NCBI RefSeq assembly: GCF_014324365.1
Contig: NZ_QEIG01000017.1
Span: forward strand, 36,991-100,990
Source: Algoriphagus sp. AK58
GTDB taxonomy: Bacteria; Bacteroidota; Bacteroidia; Cytophagales; Cyclobacteriaceae
Length of the DNA stretch: 64,000 nucleotides
Reading direction: 5' to 3'
Positions within the stretch are counted from its first letter, which is position 1, and each line of letters starts with the position of its first letter. Of this stretch, positions 53,584 to 62,405 are shown piece after piece. The position numbers and the translations under genes were made by a program. The notes below the pieces were generated by a model. It saw nothing but the letters and a program-made list of their open reading frames with translations. It was not told the DNA's origin and did not search any database.

Positions 53584-54897
53584 ATGGAAAACGACAAACT
53601 GATAGTAGGTCTGGACATTGGGACAACCAAGATCTGCGCAATCATCGGGCGCAAAAATGAATTCGGAAAGCTCGAAGTGCTTGGCATGGGCAAGGCTATC
53701 TCCGACGGGGTGGACCGGGGCATTGTGACCAATATTGAAAAGACGGTCAATGCGATCGAAAAAGCGGTGGAAGACTGCGCCAACATGGCAGAAGTAGACA
53801 TTGCTGAAGTGATCGTAGGGATCGCCGGACAGCATATCCAAAGCAAAATCATGCACGGGAGCATCATGCGACAACCTACAGAAGATGAAATCACCGTCGA
53901 GGATGTGCAGCGGCTTACTGCCGACATGCACAACATCGTGGTGCCACCAGGCAACAGTATCATTCACGTGATGCCACAAGATTACACAGTGGATTATGAA
54001 GGGGGCATCAAAGACCCCGTGGGGATGTCAGGCACAAGGCTGGAGGCGGATTTCCATATCATCACCGCTCAGACGACAGCCATCAACAACATCAACAAAT
54101 GTGTAAAACGCGCGAATCTGACTTCCAAGCAGTTGATTCTTGAGCCTTTGGCTAGTTCGCTTTCCGTTTTGAGCGATGATGAAAAAGAAGCAGGGGTATG
54201 TCTGGTCGATATCGGTGGAGGCACCACTGACATCGCAATTTTCTATGAAAATATCATCCGCCATACTGCAGTCATTCCTTTGGGAGGAAATATCATTACC
54301 TCTGACATCAAGGAGGGCTGTCTGCTGATGCAGGCACAGGCAGAATTGCTCAAAACCCGTTTTGGAAAAGCCATCGCGGAAGAAGCCAACCCAAATGAAA
54401 TTGTATCCATTCCAGGTTTGCGAAACCGTCCTCCCAAGGAAATTTCCATCCGTAACCTTGCCTCCATCATTCAGGCTCGAATGGAGGAAATCATCGAAAT
54501 CGTACAGAATGAAATCATGCAGAGCGGCTATTACAAGAAGCTTGCAGGCGGCATCGTCCTTACTGGTGGGGGAGCTCAGCTTCAGTGCATTTCACAGCTT
54601 TTCGAATACATGACCGGACTGGATACTCGTATCGGATTTCCCAATGAGCACCTAGGCAAATCCGTCATCGAGGAAGTGAAAAGCCCGATGTATGCCACCA
54701 CGGTAGGCTTGGTTCTCGCCGGCTTCAAATCCTTGGACAACCGGGATGAGATCTATCAAAGAAGAAAAGCCAATTCTGGAGTGAAACCTAAAATCATGCA
54801 AAAAAGAGAGGCCACATTCAATGTCTTTTTCAGAAGCATTGGTGACCGATTGAAAAATATGATCTCTGATGACATCGGAGATGACACGACTTACTAG
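53584..54897 (+). CDS. ftsA: Cell division protein FtsA
   Basis: A 437-residue actin-like ATPase that anchors FtsZ to the membrane. Phosphate-1 motif VGLDIGTTKICAIIG is at about residues 8-22, the SHS2 insertion follows (VIVGIAGQHIQSK), then VLVDIGGGTTDIAI-type CLVDIGGGTTDIAIF and VLTGGGAQLQCISQ. The C-terminal end has the amphipathic helix region (FRSIGDRLKNMISDD) expected for membrane binding. ATG at 53584 is chosen over the in-frame TTG six nt earlier. It starts 9 nt after ftsQ. Confidence 0.97.
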   Translation: MENDKLIVGLDIGTTKICAIIGRKNEFGKLEVLGMGKAISDGVDRGIVTNIEKTVNAIEKAVEDCANMAEVDIAEVIVGIAGQHIQSKIMHGSIMRQPTEDEITVEDVQRLTADMHNIVVPPGNSIIHVMPQDYTVDYEGGIKDPVGMSGTRLEADFHIITAQTTAINNINKCVKRANLTSKQLILEPLASSLSVLSDDEKEAGVCLVDIGGGTTDIAIFYENIIRHTAVIPLGGNIITSDIKEGCLLMQAQAELLKTRFGKAIAEEANPNEIVSIPGLRNRPPKEISIRNLASIIQARMEEIIEIVQNEIMQSGYYKKLAGGIVLTGGGAQLQCISQLFEYMTGLDTRIGFPNEHLGKSVIEEVKSPMYATTVGLVLAGFKSLDNRDEIYQRRKANSGVKPKIMQKREATFNVFFRSIGDRLKNMISDDIGDDTTY

Positions 54898-55002
54898 GGC
54901 TTATGATTGGGGGAGATAATCCGCTCTGCAGGTTATTTCCCTTTTATACCCCTTTTCACTATCAACTAAAACGAAAGAAAAAATTTCACCAAACCATAAA
55001 AT

Positions 55003-56640
55003 ATGTCAGATAACATGAAAGATTACAGATTTGATCTCCCGAAGAATCAAAAGTCAATTATCAAGGTAATTGGCGTAGGTGGCGGCGGTAGCAACGCCGT
55101 AAACCACATGTACAGCCAAGGTATCAAGGATGTGGAATTTGTTGTGGTCAATACCGACGCCCAAGCCTTGAAATCCAGCCCCGTTCCTTTGAGACTTCAG
55201 TTGGGAGCTAACTTGACCGAGGGGCTTGGCGCAGGAGCCAATCCTGAGCAAGGCCGAAATGCAGCCTTGGAATCTCACGAAGAGATCCGTGAACTCCTGG
55301 CGGATAATACCAAGATGGTATTCATCACTGCAGGGATGGGTGGAGGTACAGGCACCGGTGCTGCGCCTGTCGTAGCCAAAATCGCCAAAGAACTAAACAT
55401 CCTTACTGTAGGTATCGTCACTGCCCCTTTCATGTTTGAAGGGAAAAAGAAAATGGCGGTTGCACAGGCGGGTATCGAAGCACTTCGCGAAAATTGCGAT
55501 ACTGTGCTGGTGATCCTTAATGACAAGTTGAGAGAAATCTACGGCAACTTGGCGATCCGAACTGCTTTCAGCAAAGCAGATGATATTTTGACTACTGCTG
55601 CCAAGTCCATCGCTGAGATCATCACGATCCATCAGGATGTAAACGTGGACTTTGAAGATGTGAAAACTGTCATGAAAGATGCAGGTGCAGCGGTGATGGG
55701 TTCTGCTACAGAGGAAGGCGAGGGCCGTGCAATTCGTGCAGCGGGTTCTGCTATTTCTTCTCCATTGCTCAACAATGTAGACATCAAAGGAGCTCAGAAG
55801 ATTTTGCTTTCTATCATGTCCGGCGAGGAAGAGGAACTTTCTATGGACGAACTCAGCGAAATCACCGAGTATATCCAGGAGAAGGCAGGCGACAATGCCG
55901 AGGTGATCTTTGGTCAAGGTATCGATCCGGAATTGGGTAAGGCCATCCGCGTGACGGTGATTGCTACCGGTTTTGAAATGGATAAGCTTTCTGATAAGAC
56001 GGTGAAAAAGGTAGATTCAGCTCCTGTTTCGGCTTTTGCTACTCCGGTAGCCAGCACGCCTGTGGCTACACCTGAAGTGGTCAAAACAGTGATCAACCTG
56101 GATTCAGGCAAAGCTCAGCAAGTGAAAGAAGAGCCTATCGTGGGGGGATCCACTTTTACCTTTTCTATTCCAAAAGCCCCTGTAGCAGCTCCTAGCACGC
56201 CAAAAGTCGTGGAAGAAGAGCATGAGGAGATTTTCTTTTCCATCAAGCCAATTGTGGAAGAAAAACCCATCGAAACCAAAGTAGAGGAAGTAGAAAAGAT
56301 CGTCCACAACCTCTACGATGAATCAGAAAAGAAAACGGAAAAACTTCCTCAGGAGTCCCAGCCTGCAGCACCTGTATTTGCCAATGATTACTATGAGCAA
56401 ATGAAGCAAAAGGCGATTCAGCGTGCTCATGAGCGTTTCGAAAAGCTAAAAGGCAACCGTGCATTCAATGCTTCTCCGGAAGAAATGAAAGAAAAGATGA
56501 ACGTGCCTGCCTATCAGCGTAAGAATGTAGTCCTCAATGAACCTCAGCACAGTTCTGAGCCTGCAATCAGCAAGTTTAACCTAAGCAACGAAAACGAAAT
56601 CTTAGGGAACAACAGATTTCTGCATGACAATGTGGACTAA
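55003..56640 (+). CDS. ftsZ: Cell division protein FtsZ
   Basis: A 545-residue tubulin-like GTPase. The GTP motif GGGTGTG is at 113-119, N-terminal IIKVIGVGGGGSNAV at about 19-33 and the T7 loop NVDFEDVKTVM further on. After the core (to about 320) is a long Pro/Val/Glu-rich linker, common in Bacteroidota, and a C-terminal peptide ending NNRFLHDNVD, the order's usual partner-binding tail. It is 105 nt after ftsA, in a gap with no terminator, and it ends 3 nt from the convergent reductase gene. Confidence 0.98.
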   Translation: MSDNMKDYRFDLPKNQKSIIKVIGVGGGGSNAVNHMYSQGIKDVEFVVVNTDAQALKSSPVPLRLQLGANLTEGLGAGANPEQGRNAALESHEEIRELLADNTKMVFITAGMGGGTGTGAAPVVAKIAKELNILTVGIVTAPFMFEGKKKMAVAQAGIEALRENCDTVLVILNDKLREIYGNLAIRTAFSKADDILTTAAKSIAEIITIHQDVNVDFEDVKTVMKDAGAAVMGSATEEGEGRAIRAAGSAISSPLLNNVDIKGAQKILLSIMSGEEEELSMDELSEITEYIQEKAGDNAEVIFGQGIDPELGKAIRVTVIATGFEMDKLSDKTVKKVDSAPVSAFATPVASTPVATPEVVKTVINLDSGKAQQVKEEPIVGGSTFTFSIPKAPVAAPSTPKVVEEEHEEIFFSIKPIVEEKPIETKVEEVEKIVHNLYDESEKKTEKLPQESQPAAPVFANDYYEQMKQKAIQRAHERFEKLKGNRAFNASPEEMKEKMNVPAYQRKNVVLNEPQHSSEPAISKFNLSNENEILGNNRFLHDNVD

Positions 56641-56643
56641 GTC

Positions 56644-57168
56644 CTAAAACTCAAGCAGCATGTCTGCCTGGGTATGTAGGAGTTCTACATACAGCCTGTT
56701 GGTGAGCAGGTTATCTGACATATTTTGCTCGATTTTGGCAAGCTTCGGCTTGAGAGCGAGGACATGCATACCCAGATAATGGAAGATGTCGGTGAGGTGG
56801 CTCAATGCGATGCCACCCCCGCCTATTCCGGAGGAGAGGCCTACCAACGCACACTTTTTATTTCGGAAAGTGTTTGGATAGGTCATCCCGTCGATAAATG
56901 TCTTTAAGATTCCCGGAAAGGAACCGTTGTATTCCGGCACGATAAACACAAACTTTTTTCCTTCCTTGACGCGGTCATGGAACGCATTGTAGTCCGGATT
57001 TTTTCCGTTGTTTTCATACAGTGCCGTGGCAGTAAAATCTGCAGGAAGATGCTCCAGTTCCAAAATTTCTGATTCAACTCCTTTTTCCTCCAAAATGCTT
57101 TTGTAAAGCTCTGCGATCGTTTTGGAAACTGAGTTTTTTCGGTTGGTGCCTACGATTATCTTGATCAT
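56644..57168 (-). CDS. NAD(P)H-dependent FMN reductase
   Basis: A 174-residue flavodoxin-fold reductase. The opening IKIIVGTNRKNSVSKTIAELY contains the FMN-phosphate loop, VFIVPEYNGSFPGILKTFID is the family's second FMN motif, and the VGLSSGIGGGGIALSHL segment follows. I chose the ATG at 57168 (MIKIIVGTNRK), since the in-frame extension to 57189 lacks family sequence. Substrate is likely quinones or flavin; not determinable. Tail-to-tail with ftsZ with a 3-nt gap. Confidence 0.9.
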   Translation of the reverse strand: MIKIIVGTNRKNSVSKTIAELYKSILEEKGVESEILELEHLPADFTATALYENNGKNPDYNAFHDRVKEGKKFVFIVPEYNGSFPGILKTFIDGMTYPNTFRNKKCALVGLSSGIGGGGIALSHLTDIFHYLGMHVLALKPKLAKIEQNMSDNLLTNRLYVELLHTQADMLLEF

Positions 57169-57263
57169 GGGGGTGAATTTTCTCTCCACAATACAAGCAA
57201 GTAGGGTGAAAAGTTCTAAGCCAGAGGCAAAATCCTATCTTTGCCCGTCAATCAGATCACATC

Positions 57264-58082
57264 ATGGACTACCTCAATCAGATTCAAGAAGCCGTTTCTT
57301 TCATTCAGAGCAAATACAGCCAATCCATTCCTGTGGGGATTATCCTAGGAACAGGCTTGGGAAGCTTGGGCAATCAAATCCAAGCCGAACTGGAAATCGA
57401 TTACAAAGACATTCCTCATTTTCCCATTTCTACGGTAGAAAGTCACTCCGGAAAATTGATTTTTGGAACCCTGGCAGGCAAAAACGTCCTCGCCATGAAA
57501 GGAAGATTCCACTACTATGAGGGCTATTCGATGAAGGAGGTGACCTTTCCCGTGCGGGTGATGAAAAAACTGGGAGTACAAACCCTTTTGGTATCCAATG
57601 CCTCAGGCGGCCTCAATCCTGCACAGGAAGTGGGTGATGTGATGATACTTTCTGACCATATTAATCTTTTTCCTGAAAATCCACTCAGAGGTAAAAACCA
57701 CGACGAACTCGGTCCGAGATTTCCAGACATGAGCGATGCCTATTCACGTCGATTGATTGGCTTAGCTTTGGAAATTGCCAAGGAAAAAGGGCTGAAACTA
57801 CACACGGGAGTTTATTGTGGGGTCAAAGGTCCCAACTTGGAAACTCCAGCGGAATACAAGTACCTGCGAATCATCGGTGGAGATGCGGTAGGCATGAGTA
57901 CTGTACCGGAGGTGTTGGTGGCCCGTCATAGCGGGATCGAGGTGTTTGGGATTTCTGCGATTACCGATTTGGGAGTAGAAGGAAAAATCCACCAAGTATC
58001 ACTTCAGGATGTGATCGCGGCGGCTGCAAAAGCCGAACCTGTCATGAGCCAGATCATGCGGGAGTTGGTAGGGAGAATGTAA
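57264..58082 (+). CDS. Purine-nucleoside phosphorylase (trimeric type)
   Basis: A 272-residue enzyme that splits purine nucleosides with phosphate. GIILGTGLGSLGNQI (phosphate-binding Gly-rich loop), KGRFHYYEGYSMKEVTFPVRV, VSNASGGLNP and the GPNLETPAEYKYLRIIGGDAVGMSTVPE region with the Glu and Asn of the base pocket are those of the low-molecular-mass trimeric PNP. Length is right for this type. Monocistronic with an own terminator at 58108-58145. Confidence 0.95.
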   Translation: MDYLNQIQEAVSFIQSKYSQSIPVGIILGTGLGSLGNQIQAELEIDYKDIPHFPISTVESHSGKLIFGTLAGKNVLAMKGRFHYYEGYSMKEVTFPVRVMKKLGVQTLLVSNASGGLNPAQEVGDVMILSDHINLFPENPLRGKNHDELGPRFPDMSDAYSRRLIGLALEIAKEKGLKLHTGVYCGVKGPNLETPAEYKYLRIIGGDAVGMSTVPEVLVARHSGIEVFGISAITDLGVEGKIHQVSLQDVIAAAAKAEPVMSQIMRELVGRM

Positions 58083-58107
58083 TTCCTTCTAGCTGTGAAA
58101 AACTTTT

Positions 58108-58145
58108 AGACCTGTCAGGTTTTAAAAACCTAACAGGTCTTTTTT
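58108..58145 (+). terminator. Terminator of the nucleoside phosphorylase (AGACCTGTCAGGT type)
   Basis: AGACCTGTCAGGTTTT (58108-58123) pairs with AAAACCTAACAGGTCT (58125-58140), one mismatch, followed by five T residues. The word AGACCTGTCAGGT recurs at 63808-63820, so this is also a dispersed repeat. Confidence 0.85.
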
Positions 58146-58617
58146 ATTGCTGTGGAGGAAATTCTCTGAATGTCTGTATCATTTTTTCCATAAATGGCCG
58201 GATTTCTTCTGGCCATAATTCCGGAATCCGACCTACCTGCCACCAAATAATCTCAGACTCCCGCTCAAAGGCCAGGTAATAGCCGCCCTCTTCTACACAG
58301 TTAGGACAACCGATAAAAGTCAGCCCACGGGGCATCATATAGTCCTTGGGGAAGGAGTTCTCCAATTCCTGAGCCAATGCCCAATACTTCGAATCCATGG
58401 GGGTAGTTCTGTAAGTAATAATCGGAGCTTCCCGAAAGCTGCGCATGTTGTCTTCATATAGCTTTCCTCCTTGGAATTTATAGATCTGAATACAATTGCC
58501 TTCACAAAGAAGATTCCATTGACCGAAAATAAAGGCTTCCTCATCGGGCTTTTCGTCCTCTTTGCAGGCCGTTAACACCGGGAGTGCCAGGAGTACTAAG
58601 AACAGGATCTTTTTCAT
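58144..58617 (-). CDS. Hypothetical lipoprotein with paired cysteines
   Basis: A 157-residue protein with lipoprotein signal (MKKILFLVLLALPVLTAC, Cys18). The mature part has the motifs WNLLCEGNCIQIYKF and FIGCPNCVEEGG, a CxxxC and a CxxC pair that may form disulfides or hold a metal. A C-terminal helix follows (EIRPFMEKMIQTF). I do not recognise a family. I chose the start at 58617 as the signal peptide begins there. It has no co-directional neighbour and diverges from the TonB receptor gene. Confidence 0.7.
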   Translation of the reverse strand: MKKILFLVLLALPVLTACKEDEKPDEEAFIFGQWNLLCEGNCIQIYKFQGGKLYEDNMRSFREAPIITYRTTPMDSKYWALAQELENSFPKDYMMPRGLTFIGCPNCVEEGGYYLAFERESEIIWWQVGRIPELWPEEIRPFMEKMIQTFREFPPQQ

Positions 58618-58716
58618 TTCGCCACAAGTTTTACAAAAAAAAACGATCCCCATTTGAGATTGGTTTTCGCATTTTTCCTGCAATTATTTGAAAAAAACTG
58701 ATTTCTTAGAAGTCTG

Positions 58717-61134
58717 ATGTCAAAATTTTCGCTTCTTCTTTTTCTGCTTCTGTTTTTTGGAACTAGAGTTACTTTCAGCCAAACTGATTCCCTCACTTTT
58801 CGATTTGGAAAGCCTGAGAGTTTTCTGTCAGAAACGTATGTCTTGACAGGGAAAATCCTGGCAGAGGATACCAAACAAGGGCTTTCAGGGGTTGGGCTTC
58901 ATGTGGATGGCACCTTTACAGGTGTGGTTACGGACCGATTTGGTTTTTATTACATTACCCTAAAACCGGGCAAACACAAGGTTACTTTTCGGCATATTTC
59001 CTATGTACCCGTGTTCACTCAGGTGGAGCTGTTTGAAAATGGGGTGATTGATCTGGAGATGTCTGTCAAAAGTTTTGAGCTGGACGGAGTGGTGGTGATG
59101 TCAGAGGATCCCGACCGAAATGTCCGAAATCCCATCACCGGTGTGACTAAGCTCACGACTCGGGAATTGAGATCTATCCCTGCCTTTCTTGGGGAAGCGG
59201 ATATTTTCAAAGGTTTGCAGCTTCTGCCGGGCGTTTCTTCAGTTGGGGAAGGTACCTCCGGGATCAACGTAAGGGGAGCCAAAACGGACCAAAATCTTAT
59301 TCTGATGAATGAAGCAGTGGTCTTAAGTTCCAATCATGCCCTTGGGTTTTTATCTGGATTCAATACAGATGTTACCGAGAATTTCACCCTGTATAAAGGA
59401 AACCTTCCCGCTAATTTTGGTGGAAGAGCAGGTTCGGCCTTGAATATCCTGATGCGTCCCGGGGATATGAGCGCCTGGAAAGGTCTAGTAGGAATTGGGA
59501 CTTCCAATGGGAAGTTTTTGATAGAAGGGCCTATTGCTACTGAAAAAGTCAGCCTCATTGCAGGAGGTAGAATTTCCAATGTCAATTGGTTGCTCAATCA
59601 GACAAGGGACTTGGACCTGCAGCAGAGTCGTCTCAATTTTTTTGATGGCTACTTGGGGCTGACTTGGAAGCTGGCCCAAGGACATACCCTGGAAGCTAAT
59701 ACCTTGATGACTGGAGATCGATTTCAGTTTTCCGATCAGTTTGGCTACGAGTGGGGAAATCGGGTGAATTCGCTACGGTACCGAGGCATCGTAGGGGAGC
59801 ACCTCTCTGTAAGCGCACTTTTTGCAGACGGAGATTTTTCCAATGCCTTTATTGATCCCGAAGGCGTGGAAGCAGCAAAAGTTCAAAATGGCATGCGGTA
59901 TCAACAGGGCAAAGTGTCCGCCACTTGGGCAAAAGAACAACTGGCGGTCACAGGAGGAATGGAAGCATTCTACTACCAGGGGAAACCGGAAAGATTAGAG
60001 CCGTTTGGAGTCCAATCCGCAGTACAGCCGGAGCAAGTAGGAAAGGAAAAGGGGACAGAATATTCTCTGTTTTTATCCGTGGAGCAGGACCTGAGTCCTT
60101 CTACGGGAGTGATTGCTGGAATTCGGTACTCCTCTTTTGTTCAGAGAGGACCGGATACGGTTTTTCTATACCGACCCGATGTGGCACTTTCCCAAGCTAA
60201 TCAGATCGGACAGGAAATCTTCGCGTCAGGCAGTGTTGCTTCCTATTCCGGCTTGGAACCCAGAGTTTCACTAAGACAAAATCTTACCGCTAGCCTTTCC
60301 CTGAAACTCAGTTACACACGACTTTTCCAGTATGTGCAGTCAGTTTCCAATACCTTCGGCCCCACCCCAATCGACTTGTGGCAGTTAAGCACGAGATACA
60401 TACCGCCTCAGCGATCGGATAATTTTTCTCTTGGAATCTTCAAAAACTCCACAGACAACCGTTGGGAGTATTCTGTAGACGGCTTCTACAGGACCAGTCA
60501 AAATCAGGTGGAGTATCGGGATTTTGCTTCTATTTTCTTAAACCCGCACATGGAAACCGAATTGGTATTGGGTCAGGGTAAAGCCTATGGCGGTGAGTTT
60601 ATGATCAAGAAAAACTTGGGTGTGGTAACCGGATGGCTAGCTTACACTTACTCCCGGTCACTTTTTAGATCCCAGAGCCCTTTTGATGAGGAGCAAATCA
60701 ATCGAAACGAGTGGTTTCCCTCCAACTTTGACAAGCCGCACGAAGTGAATTTCATTCTCAGCAAAAAGATGTACCCCAGAGGCTTGTTCAATGTTTCTGC
60801 CAATTACTCCACCGGCAGACCGGTAAGTGCCGTAAATGCCAGCTATCTGCTCAATGGGGGATTGCTCGTGCCGGATTACAGTGACAGAAATCAGTATCGA
60901 ATTCTGGATTATTTCCGAGTGGATGTTTCTTTCACAGTAGAAAAGGTGTTTGCCAAAAAAGGGGATTCACTCAATTTAAGTATTTACAATTTGTTAGGGC
61001 GGAAAAATGCCTATTCTGTCTTTTGGCAGCGGGATGGGGATTCTCAGCAGTTGAAACCCTATCGACTGGCGATTTTGGGTTCGATTTTTCCGTCCATTAC
61101 CTATAGCATACAGTGGGGAGGTGCCAATGACTAG
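58717..61134 (+). CDS. TonB-dependent receptor
   Basis: An 805-residue outer-membrane receptor. Signal peptide (to about residue 22, FSQ), a carboxypeptidase-regulatory-like domain (about 45-120, GVGLHVDGTFTGVVTDRFGFY), then the plug (about 130-240, with LQLLPGVSSVGEGTSGINVRGAKTDQN) and a 22-strand-type barrel to the end. The downstream DUF4249 gene overlaps by 8 nt, a common Bacteroidota pairing in which the lipoprotein is the probable surface partner. The ligand is not predictable. Confidence 0.92.
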   Translation: MSKFSLLLFLLLFFGTRVTFSQTDSLTFRFGKPESFLSETYVLTGKILAEDTKQGLSGVGLHVDGTFTGVVTDRFGFYYITLKPGKHKVTFRHISYVPVFTQVELFENGVIDLEMSVKSFELDGVVVMSEDPDRNVRNPITGVTKLTTRELRSIPAFLGEADIFKGLQLLPGVSSVGEGTSGINVRGAKTDQNLILMNEAVVLSSNHALGFLSGFNTDVTENFTLYKGNLPANFGGRAGSALNILMRPGDMSAWKGLVGIGTSNGKFLIEGPIATEKVSLIAGGRISNVNWLLNQTRDLDLQQSRLNFFDGYLGLTWKLAQGHTLEANTLMTGDRFQFSDQFGYEWGNRVNSLRYRGIVGEHLSVSALFADGDFSNAFIDPEGVEAAKVQNGMRYQQGKVSATWAKEQLAVTGGMEAFYYQGKPERLEPFGVQSAVQPEQVGKEKGTEYSLFLSVEQDLSPSTGVIAGIRYSSFVQRGPDTVFLYRPDVALSQANQIGQEIFASGSVASYSGLEPRVSLRQNLTASLSLKLSYTRLFQYVQSVSNTFGPTPIDLWQLSTRYIPPQRSDNFSLGIFKNSTDNRWEYSVDGFYRTSQNQVEYRDFASIFLNPHMETELVLGQGKAYGGEFMIKKNLGVVTGWLAYTYSRSLFRSQSPFDEEQINRNEWFPSNFDKPHEVNFILSKKMYPRGLFNVSANYSTGRPVSAVNASYLLNGGLLVPDYSDRNQYRILDYFRVDVSFTVEKVFAKKGDSLNLSIYNLLGRKNAYSVFWQRDGDSQQLKPYRLAILGSIFPSITYSIQWGGAND

Positions 61135-62233
61135 GTTAGTTTTTCAGTCGCTTTTGGTCGTGTTGGTTTTGTTTAATTCCTGTGTGGAAAAAATCGAATT
61201 TGACCTGGACCGATTAGACCGGGAGCGTTTGATTGTATCGGGAACACTGACTGACTTGGCCGAGACTCAGTTTGTTTTCCTTTCACAGACGACGTCCAAT
61301 GCCCGACAACCATTTTTGGAGGATGGAGATAAAGGTTTATTTACCTTGAATGATTTACCAAGACCGGTCAGTAGGGCAAGGGTGAGGCTACATTCCAGGG
61401 AATTGGGCTTATCTTGGGAGTATCGGGAGACAAAACCGGGAACTTATGAGCTAAGCGGTTTTCTTCCTCCCAGGCCTGGATTGGAGTATGAATTGGAGAT
61501 TTGGGCCCAGGAAAAGGTCTATCGATCTCAGCCTCAACGCATGCCTGAAGTCGTGGGCGAGGACCAATTGAGCTTTAGCTTTGAGCGGGCTAGATTGGAA
61601 AACAATCCGGAAGCCGCACTGATCTCGATCGCCTCGGAAGTTACTCTTCCTAGCCAGTCCGGAGGGTACTATCTCCGCTGGGCAGTGGAGGAAGTTTATT
61701 TTTGGGACCTTACCTTTTTCCCCAACCCATTTAATGTTCCTCCTCCACCTTGCTACGTCACTGAGATTTCTGATGCGGAGCGGATCACTTTGGTCAATGG
61801 AGACCTACTCAACAGACCTGGGGCGGTCAGTAGTCAGATTTTAGCTAAAAGACTGGTGGATCAATCCTTTCTTAGTCGACATTATTTCAATGTGAAGCAA
61901 TTGAGCATCACCAAAGACGCACACGATTATTGGCGAAAAGTCCGACAATTGGTGAATAATACAGGCTCTGTGTTTGATATTCCTCCTGCACCTATTCGAG
62001 GCAATATGTACAATGTGGACGACCCTGAGGAAGTGGTGTTGGGTTATTTTGAAGTAGCCAAGGCAAAAATCACCCGAATCTATACAACTCGGGCGGATGT
62101 TCCTTTCTTTTTAGAGGAGGTCTGCAAATACGTTCCGGGCAAGCGTGCCACCGAGTACAAGCCAACTTGTCTGAGTTGTAATGTCTTCCCAAACAGCACT
62201 AGTCAACAACCGGAATGGTGGTTTGATCAATGA
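61127..62233 (+). CDS. DUF4249 family lipoprotein
   Basis: A 368-residue protein with lipobox LFNSC (Cys near residue 19) and the family's opening KIEFDLDRLDRERLIVSGTLTD. The interior is beta-rich with LPPRPGLEYELEIWAQEKVYRS, and the last part contains the DUF4249 Cys/Trp-rich end (CLSCNVFPNST). Role unknown; it is regularly encoded with TonB receptors. I chose the ATG at 61127, which overlaps the receptor's last 8 nt. The stop codon is the first base of the following hairpin. Confidence 0.88.
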   Translation: MTRLVFQSLLVVLVLFNSCVEKIEFDLDRLDRERLIVSGTLTDLAETQFVFLSQTTSNARQPFLEDGDKGLFTLNDLPRPVSRARVRLHSRELGLSWEYRETKPGTYELSGFLPPRPGLEYELEIWAQEKVYRSQPQRMPEVVGEDQLSFSFERARLENNPEAALISIASEVTLPSQSGGYYLRWAVEEVYFWDLTFFPNPFNVPPPPCYVTEISDAERITLVNGDLLNRPGAVSSQILAKRLVDQSFLSRHYFNVKQLSITKDAHDYWRKVRQLVNNTGSVFDIPPAPIRGNMYNVDDPEEVVLGYFEVAKAKITRIYTTRADVPFFLEEVCKYVPGKRATEYKPTCLSCNVFPNSTSQQPEWWFDQ

Positions 62234-62284
62234 TCAAGTAGACCTTTGAGGTTTTTTGAAACCTCGAAGGTCTACAATTGATCA
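62231..62284 (+). terminator. Long hairpin terminator after the DUF4249 gene
   Basis: GTAGACCTTTGAGGTTT (62238-62254) pairs with AAACCTCGAAGGTCTAC (62259-62275) and is extended by TGATCAA (62231-62237) with TTGATCA (62278-62284). The outer arm begins at the TGA stop codon itself. No long T-run follows, so it may act in mRNA protection as well as termination. Confidence 0.7.
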
Positions 62285-62405
62285 GTTGATGATTGGCTAA
62301 AAAACCAACTCATGGCTAGATTACTTTGGTTGATAGCATTTGAGATTTTTGTAGCGTGAGGCTAATCAATGACCAAATCACCCATAACTAGAAATCAATA
62401 ACCAA

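Noticed and set aside
55393..55917. A 174-codon minus-strand open frame opposite ftsZ
   Set aside because: Shadow of the FtsZ GTPase core; nothing in the translation resembles a protein family.
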